From NCBI GenBank assembly GCA_964563295.1, contig CAZLWX010000006.1, positions 1 to 64,000 on the forward strand: a stretch of DNA of 64,000 nt, written 5' to 3'. Of this stretch, positions 7,426 through 16,287 are shown piece by piece. The notes under the pieces were generated by a model, which ran no database searches, had not been told where the DNA came from, and saw only the letters and a list, made by a program, of their open reading frames with translations. The position numbers were made by a program, and so were the translations under genes. The first letter of the stretch is position 1. The number at the start of each line of letters is the position of its first letter. The stretch is from Chryseosolibacter sp964563295. Its GTDB lineage: Bacteria > Bacteroidota > Bacteroidia > Cytophagales > Cyclobacteriaceae.

Positions 7426-8541
7426 TCAATTGAAGAATTCCTTCATCCGCTCGAAAAACCCTTTCTCATTAGCGCCGGGATTGGGTTCAAAGTTCGGGGA
7501 ATTCCTCAGGCTTTCGAGTTTCTCGCGCTCGTCGGCAGTTAGCTTCTTGGGGGTCCAGACGTTGACATAGATCAGCTGGTCGCCGATTTCGTAGCCGCTT
7601 ACGTCCTTGAGGCCCTTGCCCCTCAGCCGAAGTACTTTTCCGCTTTGCGTGCCCGGTTCAATCTTGATTTTTACTCGCCCTCCAACCGACGGGACTTCGG
7701 CGCTTGTACCCAGAGCGGCATCGATAAAGCTGATGTACAGATCGTAAATCAGATTATTGCCATCCCTCTTGAGAAAACGATCTTCCTGCTCTTCGATCAG
7801 GATAAGAAGGTCGCCCGCGGCGCCTCCGCCCGGAGCTTCATTGCCCTTGCCTGACATCGACAGCTGCATACCATCCGAGACTCCTGCAGGTATTTTCACG
7901 GAAATGACTTCCTCTTTTGACACCAGTCCGGAGCTGTCAACGCCGGGAGGTCGTTTGTCAACGATTTGGCCCGATCCATCGCAAGACGAACAGGTCGTGG
8001 CCGAGACCATCTGTCCGAGCATGGTATTCACCACTTTGCGGATCTGCCCTGTTCCCTGGCAGGTCGGACAGGTCTTGAACGTGACTCCTTCAGCGCGGGC
8101 GAGGCGGTGCACTTTGATTTTTTTCTCGACGCCATTTGCGATTTCATCAAGCGTCAATTTGAGTTTTATGCGCAGATTTGTGCCTTTGCGCTGTCGCCGG
8201 CCTGTGCGCGTGCTGCCTCCGAAGAAACTGTCGAATGGGCTGCCACCGCCGAAAATATCACCGAACTGGCTGAATATGTCGTCCATATTCATCGTGTGCC
8301 CGCTAAAGCCACCGGCTCCGCGCGAATGCCCGAAACGGTCGTATTGAGCCCGCTTATCACTATCACTTAGTATCTCGTACGCCTCAGCTGCTTCCTTGAA
8401 TTTTTCCTCGGCTTCCTTGTCGCCCGGGTTCTTGTCAGGGTGGTATTTGATGGCCACCTTCCGGTAAGCTTTCTTGATCTCCTCGGGGGTTGCAGATCTT
8501 TCGATGCCTAGTATTTCGTAGTAGTCTCGTTTTGTGCTCAT
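7426..8541 (-). CDS. dnaJ: Chaperone DnaJ with a reduced zinc domain
   Basis: Hsp40 co-chaperone, 371 aa, that delivers unfolded proteins to DnaK and stimulates its ATPase. The J domain (1-70) has HPD at 34-36, followed by a Gly/Phe-rich region (about 71-118). Normal DnaJ has four CxxCxGxG motifs forming two zinc sites. Here only two are present, CPTCQGTG (158-165) and CSSCDGSG (184-191). They correspond to the middle pair that builds zinc site II. The outer pair (site I) is replaced by cysteine-free sequence such as KIKVHRLARAEGVTF and DKRPPGVDSSGLVSKEE. The two client-binding beta-barrel domains follow. It lies 24 bases after grpE in an operon. Confidence 0.95.
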   Translation of the reverse strand: MSTKRDYYEILGIERSATPEEIKKAYRKVAIKYHPDKNPGDKEAEEKFKEAAEAYEILSDSDKRAQYDRFGHSRGAGGFSGHTMNMDDIFSQFGDIFGGGSPFDSFFGGSTRTGRRQRKGTNLRIKLKLTLDEIANGVEKKIKVHRLARAEGVTFKTCPTCQGTGQIRKVVNTMLGQMVSATTCSSCDGSGQIVDKRPPGVDSSGLVSKEEVISVKIPAGVSDGMQLSMSGKGNEAPGGGAAGDLLILIEEQEDRFLKRDGNNLIYDLYISFIDAALGTSAEVPSVGGRVKIKIEPGTQSGKVLRLRGKGLKDVSGYEIGDQLIYVNVWTPKKLTADEREKLESLRNSPNFEPNPGANEKGFFERMKEFFN

Positions 8542-8565
8542 GTAGTTCTGAAATATGACATCGGC

Positions 8566-9141
8566 TTACCCGCCGACTACAACTTTTGCGAATCGAATTA
8601 CTTTATCGTTTAGCAGGTAACCGTTCTCCACGACTTCGACAATCTTTCCTTTCAGCGAGTCGTCAGGCGTGGGGACCTGGCTCACCGCTTCGTGCCGGTC
8701 GACGTCAAAATCAGATCCTTGGGGGATGTCCATCATCGCGACACCATGCATTTCCAATATTTTTCTGAATTTATTGTGAATCAGCAGGAAGCCCTCGATA
8801 TCCCGCTCAGCGCTTTCCTTTGATGCTTTTTCTGCGCGCAGGAAATCATCAGCCACGGGCAGGAGTGACTTGATTAGTTGCTCGTTAGCCGATTGAACCA
8901 TTTCAAGTTTTTCGCGTGCGGTCCTGCGCCTGAAATTTTCAAATTCTGAATACAGCCGGATGTATTTGTCCTTTGCGCCTTCGATTTCTTCTTTCAGCTT
9001 CATCACCTGGTCTTTTTCGTCATCCACCCCGGGAGCTTTCGCTTCTTCTGGGATACTTTCTTCGGCTGGCGAACCGGCCTTATTTTGGTCAACCACCTGG
9101 TCTTTTTCCTGCTGCTCTTCTTTTGTCCGCATATTGTCCAT
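8566..9141 (-). CDS. grpE: Nucleotide exchange factor GrpE
   Basis: Exchange factor for DnaK, 191 aa. An acidic, disordered N-terminus (about 1-45) is followed by a long coiled-coil helix (about 46-105, with KYIRLYSEFENFRRRTAREK). The C-terminal beta-wing has the GrpE signature, including FDVDRHEAVSQVPTPDDSLKG, and ends VIRFAKVVVGG. A second in-frame ATG at 9132 is an alternative start. It is the first gene of the grpE-dnaJ pair; dnaK is not in this window. I found neither a clear CIRCE operator nor a TAnnTTTG box in the 150 bases upstream, so its heat regulation is not visible. Confidence 0.96.
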   Translation of the reverse strand: MDNMRTKEEQQEKDQVVDQNKAGSPAEESIPEEAKAPGVDDEKDQVMKLKEEIEGAKDKYIRLYSEFENFRRRTAREKLEMVQSANEQLIKSLLPVADDFLRAEKASKESAERDIEGFLLIHNKFRKILEMHGVAMMDIPQGSDFDVDRHEAVSQVPTPDDSLKGKIVEVVENGYLLNDKVIRFAKVVVGG

Positions 9142-9292
9142 TATCCTGGAAATTTGATGGAAAGGTTGTCGTCAATTACTCTGCCAACGGTATAATAGTG
9201 CCACTTTGGCGCCATTTGCCCGATCCTGACCGACGTGAACAGGAAATTCTGCCGCACCGGCGAGCATTTTGGCGCGGCTCATATCCAGGCGG

Positions 9293-10294
9293 CTACTCAC
9301 TCTTTTCATTCAGTTTTTGCCAAATCAGATCTTTTAACTCCTTTATACCTTTACCTGTGACCGAAGAAATGAAGATATAAGGTACGCCCTCAGGCAGTTC
9401 GAGCGCCATCTGTTCCTGCAGTTCATCATCCAGCAAATCAGACTTCGAGATTGCCAGTATCCTTTTCTTGTCGAGAAGTTCCGGATTGTATTTCTCTAGT
9501 TCGTTCATCAGAATACCGTACTCCTTTCGAACATCGTTCGTATCCGCAGGAACAACGAACAACAGGAGTGAATTACGCTCAATATGACGAAGGAAGCGAA
9601 TGCCAAGTCCTCTTCCTTCCGCCGCGCCTTCGATGAGGCCGGGAATGTCGGCCATCACGAACGACTTGTCGTCGCGATAAGCGACAACGCCGAGGTTAGG
9701 AGTCAGCGTAGTGAATGGATAATCGCCGATCTTGGGCTTGGCAGCGGATACTACGGACAGCAAAGTCGATTTTCCTGCATTTGGGAAGCCGACAAGGCCA
9801 ACGTCAGCCAATAGTTTCAGTTCGAGAATAATCCATTCTTCGATGCCGGGTTCACCCGGTTGCGCGTGCTGAGGGGCCTGGTTGGTAGAGGTTGCGAAGA
9901 AGGCATTGCCCTTACCGCCTCTTCCGCCACGAGTTAGGATCAATTCCTGATCGTGCTCATTGATCTCACCGATGACTTCACCGGTTTCCGCACGTCGGGC
10001 AACAGTGCCGAGCGGGACCTCGATGATCTCGTCCTTACCATCGGCGCCGGTCATGTTCTGTGCTTCTCCGGGCGCACCATTGCTGGCAATGACATGCTTT
10101 CTGTATTTCAGGTGCAGCAGTGTCCACAACTGAGCATTGCCGCGCAAGATGACATGACCTCCACGGCCGCCGTTGCCGCCATCGGGTCCGCCTTTTGGAA
10201 TATACTTCTCGCGGTGAAAATGAAGAAATCCGGCGCCGCCATGGCCGGAACGTGAATTGAATTTTACATAGTCAATGAAGTTAGGCGACGACAC
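9293..10294 (-). CDS. obg: GTPase Obg (ribosome assembly)
   Basis: Essential P-loop GTPase of large-subunit assembly and stress control, 333 aa. The N-terminal glycine-rich OBG fold (1-158) includes GGPDGGNGGRGGHV and TRGGRGGKGNAFF. The G domain has G1 GFPNAGKST (169-177), switch region FTTLTPNLGVV, G3 DIPGLIEGA (from 216), G4 SKSD and G5 SSVTGKG. There is no C-terminal OCT domain, as is usual in this phylum. It starts 8 bases after the adk stop, so adk and obg are one operon. Confidence 0.97.
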   Translation of the reverse strand: MSSPNFIDYVKFNSRSGHGGAGFLHFHREKYIPKGGPDGGNGGRGGHVILRGNAQLWTLLHLKYRKHVIASNGAPGEAQNMTGADGKDEIIEVPLGTVARRAETGEVIGEINEHDQELILTRGGRGGKGNAFFATSTNQAPQHAQPGEPGIEEWIILELKLLADVGLVGFPNAGKSTLLSVVSAAKPKIGDYPFTTLTPNLGVVAYRDDKSFVMADIPGLIEGAAEGRGLGIRFLRHIERNSLLLFVVPADTNDVRKEYGILMNELEKYNPELLDKKRILAISKSDLLDDELQEQMALELPEGVPYIFISSVTGKGIKELKDLIWQKLNEKSE

Positions 10295-10302
10295 GGCGAA
10301 CT

Positions 10303-10884
10303 TTATAGTAACAGGCTCTTGTCGATCTCGCGGCAGATATTCTTGAATATTTGATCGATGTCGCCTACACCGATCACAGACGCATATTTATTGTGCTTCT
10401 TGTAGTAGTCCGCAACAGCTACAGTTTCCGCCTTATACACAGCAATCCGGTTTTCAATCACCTCAGCCTTCGCGTCATCGGGCCGGTTTTCTTTGACCGC
10501 GCGATCGGCCAATCGCGTTTTGAGTTCCTCTTCAGGAACAATAAGCTCCACCAGAACTTTGATGGGAGTCTTATTGGCTTCGAGCAAGCGATCGAGCGCT
10601 TCAGCTTGCGGTACCGTACGGGGAAAACCGTCGAAAATGATACCACCCGACTTGCCACCCGACTTGATTTTTTCATCAACCATGTCGATAACGACCTGGT
10701 CGGGCACGAGGTTACCCTTGCTCATGTACTCCTGGGCGAGTTTTCCGAGTGGAGTGCCTTCCTTCAGATGTTTTCGGAAGAGGTCGCCTGTGGAGATATG
10801 GGTGAGCGAGTATTTCTCGATAAGTTTTGCGCTTTGTGTGCCCTTGCCCGCACCGGGAGGGCCAAAGAGAATTAGGTTTATCAT
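10303..10884 (-). CDS. adk: Adenylate kinase, short form
   Basis: Interconverts ATP + AMP and 2 ADP in the cytoplasm. 193 aa. P-loop GPPGAGKGT (8-16), AMP-binding TGDLFR and FDGFPRT, and the adenine/LID arginines (DRAVKENRPDD). The LID is the short type without the zinc-binding insertion, typical of Bacteroidota adenylate kinases. It is encoded just downstream of hpt and just upstream of obg, so hpt, adk and obg may share a transcript; the hpt-adk gap is 71 bases without a clear promoter box. Confidence 0.97.
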   Translation of the reverse strand: MINLILFGPPGAGKGTQSAKLIEKYSLTHISTGDLFRKHLKEGTPLGKLAQEYMSKGNLVPDQVVIDMVDEKIKSGGKSGGIIFDGFPRTVPQAEALDRLLEANKTPIKVLVELIVPEEELKTRLADRAVKENRPDDAKAEVIENRIAVYKAETVAVADYYKKHNKYASVIGVGDIDQIFKNICREIDKSLLL

Positions 10885-10955
10885 CTGTGCTTGGTTTATT
10901 GCTTGAGGATTGGTTTACCCATAGGCTGACGAAGATAAGGATTACAGCGCTAACT

Positions 10956-11489
10956 TCAGGCTCTTGCGCCGGCTTTGTAGATCTGTTTAAGGTTGCGGCC
11001 GAGGCCATCGTAATCCAGCCCATAGCCGAGAACAAACTCGCTTCCAATATCGAAGCCCACATATTTTACAGGCAGCTGCTTTTCGCGGGCAGTCTTCTTG
11101 CGCAGCAGCGTGACAACTTCCACAGATTTTGCGCCGAGGCTCTTGACGTCTTCCATGATTTTCTCCAGGGTCAACCCGCTGTCGACAATGTCTTCAACGA
11201 TGATAATATTTTGATTGAAAAGACTTTCCTCGAGACCGATCAGGGTTTTCAGCTGGCCCGTGCTGAGCGTTCCGGAGTACGAAGAAACTTTTACGAACGA
11301 AACCCGGGACGGTACCGTGACCTGCTTGATCAGGTCAGCCGCAAACATGAACGAGCCATTGAGCACTGGCAGAAAAAATGGGCTCTTGTCTGCATAGTCG
11401 GCATTAATTTGTTCCGCCAACGTTTGAACTTTTTGCAGCACCTCGCCTTCAGCGATAAATTCAAAGAATTTCAGTCCCTTGATCGTCAT
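10956..11489 (-). CDS. hpt: Hypoxanthine phosphoribosyltransferase
   Basis: Purine salvage enzyme making IMP or GMP from hypoxanthine or guanine and PRPP. I start it at the ATG at 11489 (177 aa, normal length, beginning MTIKGLKFFEFIAE). The longer frame to 11558 runs through a -7 promoter box and has no family similarity. The PRPP-binding loop is IIIVEDIVDSGLTLEKI. SFVKVSSYSG forms the flexible loop, and VGFDIGSEFVLGYGLDY is the base-binding C-terminal segment. It is followed by adk on the same strand, a sensible nucleotide-metabolism pairing. Confidence 0.95.
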   Translation of the reverse strand: MTIKGLKFFEFIAEGEVLQKVQTLAEQINADYADKSPFFLPVLNGSFMFAADLIKQVTVPSRVSFVKVSSYSGTLSTGQLKTLIGLEESLFNQNIIIVEDIVDSGLTLEKIMEDVKSLGAKSVEVVTLLRKKTAREKQLPVKYVGFDIGSEFVLGYGLDYDGLGRNLKQIYKAGARA

Positions 11490-11509
11490 AGCCCACTCTT
11501 TTTGGCGCG

Positions 11510-11517
11510 CAAAAATA
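11510..11517 (-). promoter_or_regulatory. -7 promoter box of hpt
   Basis: Minus-strand TATTTTTG matches TAnnTTTG and lies 20 bases before the chosen hpt start. A clear TTTG at -33 is not seen. Confidence 0.45.
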
Positions 11518-11649
11518 GTATAAAATGTCAATTTGTTTTGGATGAATGCGGAGTTCACAAGTGAGAGAGATGGAGGTCAAATCTCAACAGCGCTTGTTTT
11601 CAGTAGTAGGCAGAGTTGGGCGACCGGCAATAATTCTTGAGAGATTCAC

Positions 11650-12561
11650 TTACAAGTCGTTCATCAAATGACGGTATAATTCAATCGTCCCTTCGAGGTC
11701 TGATTTGTGAACTTTTTCGTCTGGTGAGTGCGGTTTCAATTGAGGAGGACCAATGAAGCACCAGTCGAAAGGATAGGGTGAAAGCTGTAATTCCCTGCCA
11801 TCACTTGATCCGACCGCTTCTACTTCGAGTTGGAAGGAAAATTTACGGCTACGTGCGATGTCGATGATGCGGTTGATATATTGACGTCGTGGAATATTCC
11901 GGTCGCGCATCGAGATGACCACGCCTTTCCCCGACTCCACACCGTCGGTTACCCAGGTGACGTCGGCGACCAGCGCTTGCCGCACACGCCAGCGTTCATG
12001 AATAAACCTTGCCAGGTATGGAACGGCGCCGCCGCCGTGTTCCTCCCACGCGCTAAACGCGACGATGCCGTTCTCCAACGTCTCGGCCACGCTCAGGGCG
12101 ACAAAGATTCCAATACGGTTATCGAGGTATGGAGACTGAATGTACTCCCGCGTTTCGCGAAAGTTGGGTTTGTAGGTCAGCGATGTACCCCGTTCGATCT
12201 GCCGGCCGAAGCTGTACAGCGCGTGATTGTCTGGATCGAACTGAAGGGTGCATTCAATAGGTCCGAGCGTGTCTTCCCCGACGAGCAAAGTGCCGAAGGT
12301 TGCATCGGGACTTCCGATGGGCAGCAACTGATTATGGTATCGCACGGTGAAACCGACGCTGTCCATGTGCGCGAAGATGGCGGTCCTGGGTTTCCCGAAG
12401 CAAAGCACAATACAGTCCTGAAACGCATCGCCGTGAAAGATCTCGGGTTGCACTTTCCATTTCTTCTGTTCTTTTTCAATATATTTCACAAGGAATTCCT
12501 TCATACGGAATTCCTCCCCCGATGGGGCGTGAATCTCGGTAAGCTGCTTTAGTAATTTCAT
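11650..12561 (-). CDS. M42-like metal aminopeptidase
   Basis: A zinc or cobalt aminopeptidase of the M42/M20/M28 superfamily (FrvX or glutamyl aminopeptidase type), predicted cytoplasmic. I use the ATG at 12561 (303 aa, MKLLKQLTEIHAPSGEEF). An ATG two codons upstream is also possible. The longer frame reaching 12750 overlaps upp on the other strand and is not real. Metal and catalytic motifs are in order: AHMDSVGF, SPYLDNRIG, SAWEEHGGGAVPY, LVADVTWV, and a final His in KPHSPDEKVH. M42 enzymes are usually about 340-360 aa, so this is on the short side. It is divergent from upp with about 88 bases between the starts. Confidence 0.8.
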   Translation of the reverse strand: MKLLKQLTEIHAPSGEEFRMKEFLVKYIEKEQKKWKVQPEIFHGDAFQDCIVLCFGKPRTAIFAHMDSVGFTVRYHNQLLPIGSPDATFGTLLVGEDTLGPIECTLQFDPDNHALYSFGRQIERGTSLTYKPNFRETREYIQSPYLDNRIGIFVALSVAETLENGIVAFSAWEEHGGGAVPYLARFIHERWRVRQALVADVTWVTDGVESGKGVVISMRDRNIPRRQYINRIIDIARSRKFSFQLEVEAVGSSDGRELQLSPYPFDWCFIGPPQLKPHSPDEKVHKSDLEGTIELYRHLMNDL

Positions 12562-12649
12562 CGTCATGTGGATTTTGGAGGACTTCCGCAATCCGGCCAC
12601 CAGCGTGGTCCCTCCACCCTTTATTGTTAATTTCAAGGAAAGATAGCGA

Positions 12650-13291
12650 ATGTTCGTCTTGACAAAACAACAGTCGATTGCCAACGAATTGATGCGTGAG
12701 CTGCGCGACGTAGCCCTGCAACAAGATCGTTTACGCTTCAGGACAAACATGGAGAAGTTGGGGGAGATCCTTGCGTACGAGGTATCGAAAACGCTCGAGT
12801 ATTCACCTCGTCAAACGGTGACGCCGTTGGGGACGATCGGGATCGATTGTCTGGTAGAGCAGCCGGTGCTGATTACCATACTCCGGGCGGGAATACCCTT
12901 CTTCAATGGGTTTTTGAATATATTCAATCACGCTGACTGTGGTTTTATCGGAGCATACAGAAAAGAAGACGAGAACCACCTCACAATAAAACTCGAGTAC
13001 GTTGCGACTAATCCATTGGAGGGAAGGATTGTCATTATCATAGATCCGATGCTGGCTACCGGGCGTTCAGTGATCGATACTGTGAATGCCATTCAAAGGA
13101 ACGGCAGACCCAGGCATCTGCACGTCTGTTCGTTGGTTGCCGCGCCGCAAGGTGTCGAATACCTCAAAAAGAATCTGCAATCGTCCTACTCGCTTTGGAC
13201 CTGTTCGTTGGATGAGGGCTTGAACGAGCAACTCTACATTGTGCCGGGCCTTGGCGATGCGGGCGATCTGAGTTTCGGAGTCAAGCTTTAA
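12650..13291 (+). CDS. upp: Uracil phosphoribosyltransferase
   Basis: Pyrimidine salvage enzyme converting uracil and PRPP to UMP. 213 aa. PRPP-binding motif IIIDPMLATGRSVIDTVNA (about 125-143). The uracil-binding C-terminal loop is YIVPGLGDAGDLSFG. The N-terminal half has the usual dimer contacts (TPLGTIGIDCLVEQPVLITILRAG, here noted as TPLG to LRAG at about 58-80). It is probably monocistronic; the next + strand gene starts 38 bases later. Confidence 0.95.
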   Translation: MFVLTKQQSIANELMRELRDVALQQDRLRFRTNMEKLGEILAYEVSKTLEYSPRQTVTPLGTIGIDCLVEQPVLITILRAGIPFFNGFLNIFNHADCGFIGAYRKEDENHLTIKLEYVATNPLEGRIVIIIDPMLATGRSVIDTVNAIQRNGRPRHLHVCSLVAAPQGVEYLKKNLQSSYSLWTCSLDEGLNEQLYIVPGLGDAGDLSFGVKL

Positions 13292-13329
13292 CCTGCCCCA
13301 TGTACTAGACCCTACTTCCCCTCACGATT

Positions 13330-13791
13330 ATGGTTGAAGAAATACTCAAGGCCATACCTGTCTACTTCTCGACTATGTTCAAGTTCATACTTGGACCGCT
13401 CGGCGGATTTGCCGCGGGGTTGCACGTTGTCACGACCATCGTTACAACAGTTGCGGGCATGATGACGGTAGTGGTTTGCCTGACGTATTTCGGTAACTGG
13501 ATTCGCGAAAAGATACTGCATCGCTGGATGAAATCGCATGAACGCAATGAAGCTCGCAGCAAGAAGCTGGCCGCTATCTGGAAAAAATATGGATTACCAG
13601 GAGTAGCCTTGCTGACGCCGCTCATTCTGACTCCGATCGGCGGAACATTGTTGGCAGTCAGTTCAGGCAGCCCGAAAGAGAAAATTATCGTCTACATGCT
13701 GATAAGCGCGGTAGTCTGGGCAATCGTGTTTTCGGTGACGGTTTACTTTTTTGGCAATGAGGTGTTGCCTGGATTTATCCGACCGGATTGA
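13330..13791 (+). CDS. Small integral membrane protein (small multidrug-export-like)
   Basis: 153 aa with about four hydrophobic segments (roughly 14-32, 34-56, 90-108 and 120-142). The central cytoplasmic loop is basic (MKSHERNEARSKKLAAIWKK). The segment GLPGVALLTPLILTPIGG resembles the glycine/proline-rich re-entrant motif of the small multidrug export (COG2426) family. The family call is tentative. Its 3' end overlaps the convergent sdaA by 17 bases, so the two transcripts must overlap. Confidence 0.6.
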   Translation: MVEEILKAIPVYFSTMFKFILGPLGGFAAGLHVVTTIVTTVAGMMTVVVCLTYFGNWIREKILHRWMKSHERNEARSKKLAAIWKKYGLPGVALLTPLILTPIGGTLLAVSSGSPKEKIIVYMLISAVVWAIVFSVTVYFFGNEVLPGFIRPD

Positions 13792-14689
13792 TGTTTTCGT
13801 CGGGTAGAATTTCAATGTCGCGGATCAAGACTCTTTTTGCGATAGCTTGCCCTGTCTTTGTGGCCGCTAGTCCTCCGAGTGCCGTTTCCTTGTAGCGGGT
13901 TTCCATGCTGGCGCCAATCTCACCCATTGCTTCGACAACTTCATCGACGGGAATGACGCTGCTGACGTCGGCGAGGGCTATCTGCGCTGAGCTATTGGCA
14001 ATGGCGGCGGCACTGGCATTGCGGACGACACACGGTACCTCGACCAAGCCGGCTACCGGATCGCATACCAGGCCAAGCATACATTGCACAGTAATGGCTA
14101 CCGCATTAAAGATCTGATCGGTGTTACCGCCGAGGCACATGACAATCGCACCGGATCCCATGGCGGCGGCAGTACCGGTTTCCGCCTGACATCCCCCGAC
14201 GGCCCCAGAAATAGATGCTTTCTGTTCCATGATCAAGGCAATGCCTGCCGCCAGCAACATCGCCTCCAGTATTTTCTTGTCGTCAATATTGTGGATTTGC
14301 TGAAGAGTATAAAGTACGCCGGGCATGATTCCGCTTGCTCCTGCCGTGGGCGCAGCCACCACGCGGCCCATGCACGAATTCACTTCTTTGGCAGCGAGGG
14401 CGCGGGATATCAACTGCTGAAATTCGCGAGATAGCACGGCCCTTGGATAATGATATACTTTCTTTGCGCCGTTGTTGATCATCCCTGATCGCGAGGTCAT
14501 GTCTTCTTCGAGGCCGGTACGCACGGCATCCTTCATGACATCCCAGGCTTTGGCAAGTCCGTCCCAGATTTGCTGCTCGGAGCGACTCTTTTGGACGATC
14601 TCATACTCGATTACCGCTTGCTGTAAGCTTATTTTCTTGCTCGCACAATAGGCCTTCCAGCCTTCAAAGGAATCAAAAAGGAAGCTCAT
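13775..14689 (-). CDS. sdaA: L-serine dehydratase (ammonia-lyase), iron-sulfur type, alpha subunit
   Basis: Deaminates L-serine to pyruvate using a labile [4Fe-4S] cluster. 304 aa, equal to the alpha chain of the two-subunit enzyme (SdaAA about 300 aa). Conserved segments are CMGRVVAAPTAGASGIMPG, GGCQAETGTAAAMGSGA and GLVCDPVAGLVEVPC, which carry the cluster cysteines. The beta chain (about 220 aa) is neither fused nor adjacent and must be elsewhere if the enzyme is of that type. Together with tdh, kbl, gcvP and gcvH it makes this window rich in serine, glycine and threonine breakdown. Confidence 0.93.
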   Translation of the reverse strand: MSFLFDSFEGWKAYCASKKISLQQAVIEYEIVQKSRSEQQIWDGLAKAWDVMKDAVRTGLEEDMTSRSGMINNGAKKVYHYPRAVLSREFQQLISRALAAKEVNSCMGRVVAAPTAGASGIMPGVLYTLQQIHNIDDKKILEAMLLAAGIALIMEQKASISGAVGGCQAETGTAAAMGSGAIVMCLGGNTDQIFNAVAITVQCMLGLVCDPVAGLVEVPCVVRNASAAAIANSSAQIALADVSSVIPVDEVVEAMGEIGASMETRYKETALGGLAATKTGQAIAKRVLIRDIEILPDENINPVG

Positions 14690-14865
14690 GACGCGATTTT
14701 AAAGAGGTGAAGTACGCGGATTATAAGTATGAAAACAAGCGTGCAATCTCTGTTCAAACGTTTGTTGACTGACAATCGTTCAGGCTCCGACCGATTCATT
14801 CTTGAACGTATCGCAATTTTGAAAAATGGCTGGGTTGATCGTTATTCATGTGATGAACTGACCGT

Positions 14866-16245
14866 ATGAACCGAACGATTCACCGGATATGCCTCGTCTC
14901 TTGTGTTGCTATCGCGACATCGAGTCTGGCCCAGGATCAAGAAATGGCCGTCAAGCGAATTTTTGATGAGGAGCTTTCGAATGGCCGCGCATATCAAATG
15001 CTGGAATGGTTGGCGACGAAAATTGGCAACCGGCTCAGTGGCTCGCCGGGCGCGGTGGCAGCCGTTGATTGGTCAGCCGCCACGCTGCGCGAATTTGCCG
15101 ACACGGTGTGGCTTCAACCAGTTCAGGTACCCCATTGGAGACGAGGAGACGCTGAGGTAGCAAATATTATAATGGATAGGGGACATCCATTGCCCATCGT
15201 GGTGACTGCGCTCGGAGGGTCTATCGCTACTGGCAAGAGGGGTGTCACCGGCAAAGTGATTGAAGTCAAGACATTCGACGAATTGAAGGGCCTGGGCCGG
15301 TCTGTGGTGGAAGGCAACATTGTGTTCTATAACCGGCCGATGGACCCAACCTTGATTAATACGTTCGCCGCCTATGGTGGAGCGGTTAATCAGCGATCAT
15401 CAGGCGCTTCCGAGGCCGCGCGGTTGGGAGCCATTGGTGTCGTAGTCCGATCAATGGGTGCACCCAACGAGAGACATGCCCATACTGGCGCAATGCGCTA
15501 TGCCGATGATGCGCCGAAAATTCCAGCTGTTGCCGTGAGTACCGGCGATGCTGACAGACTCAGCCAAATTCTCAAAGAAGACAGCGATGTGAAGCTGTTC
15601 TTTCAGACCGACTGCGAAATTATGGAAGACGCGCAGTCGTATAATGTTATCGCCGACATCCGCGGAAGCGAAAAACCTGAAGAGGTCATACTCGTCAGCG
15701 GGCACCTGGACTCCTGGGATGTTGGACAAGGCGCGCACGATGATGGCGCGGGATGCGTGCAGGCTATGGAAGTGTTGAGGCTCTTCAAGAGCATGGGCTA
15801 CAAACCCCGCCACACGATTCGCGCGGTGCTCTTCATGAACGAAGAAAACGGAACTCGTGGGGGCGAAGAATATGCGCGGCAGGTCTTGCTTAAGAAGGAG
15901 TATCATGTTGGTGCGATCGAATCAGACCGCGGAGGATTTACGCCACGGGGATTTACCATGACGGCATCGCCGACTGTGAAGGAATTTGTTAACAGCTGGA
16001 GGCCGCTGCTGGAAAGTTATGGACTCACTGACTTTTCGCTGTCAGGAGGTGGTGCCGACATCAGCTTCCTGGGAGCGATGGGAGTGCCGTTGTTCGGCTA
16101 CTTGCCGGATTCACAGCGATACTTTTCGTATCACCACTCGAGTGAAGATACAATCGACAAGGTGAACAGGCGTGAGCTTGAGCTTGGAGCGGGAGCGATG
16201 GCCGCACTCGTTTACCTGATTGATCAGAACGGTTTACCAAGATGA
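14866..16245 (+). CDS. Secreted M28 family metallopeptidase with PA domain
   Basis: 459 aa with a Sec signal peptide (about 1-22, cut after SLA). It is similar to plasma glutamate carboxypeptidase (carboxypeptidase Q). A PA-type insert lies at about 95-235. The two-zinc M28 site has SGHLDSWDVGQGAHDDGAG (His, Asp, Asp), MNEENGTRGG (catalytic and ligand Glu), ESDRGGF (Asp) and SYHHSSEDT (His). It is predicted to be exported and to trim peptides. It stands alone on the + strand, divergent from sdaA and convergent with gcvP. No clear -7 box is present in the 176 bases upstream. Confidence 0.88.
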   Translation: MNRTIHRICLVSCVAIATSSLAQDQEMAVKRIFDEELSNGRAYQMLEWLATKIGNRLSGSPGAVAAVDWSAATLREFADTVWLQPVQVPHWRRGDAEVANIIMDRGHPLPIVVTALGGSIATGKRGVTGKVIEVKTFDELKGLGRSVVEGNIVFYNRPMDPTLINTFAAYGGAVNQRSSGASEAARLGAIGVVVRSMGAPNERHAHTGAMRYADDAPKIPAVAVSTGDADRLSQILKEDSDVKLFFQTDCEIMEDAQSYNVIADIRGSEKPEEVILVSGHLDSWDVGQGAHDDGAGCVQAMEVLRLFKSMGYKPRHTIRAVLFMNEENGTRGGEEYARQVLLKKEYHVGAIESDRGGFTPRGFTMTASPTVKEFVNSWRPLLESYGLTDFSLSGGGADISFLGAMGVPLFGYLPDSQRYFSYHHSSEDTIDKVNRRELELGAGAMAALVYLIDQNGLPR

Positions 16246-16287
16246 CCGCTGCAATCCGAATGCGGTTAGATCTTTCCTCAGTACGCG

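Noticed and set aside
9186..9210. Sigma-54 promoter upstream of grpE (TGGCAC on the minus strand)
   Set aside because: No GC element at the required spacing.
12562..12750. N-terminal extension of the M42-like peptidase
   Set aside because: It is antisense to upp, lacks family similarity and is rich in unlikely residues; the internal ATG fits the family start.
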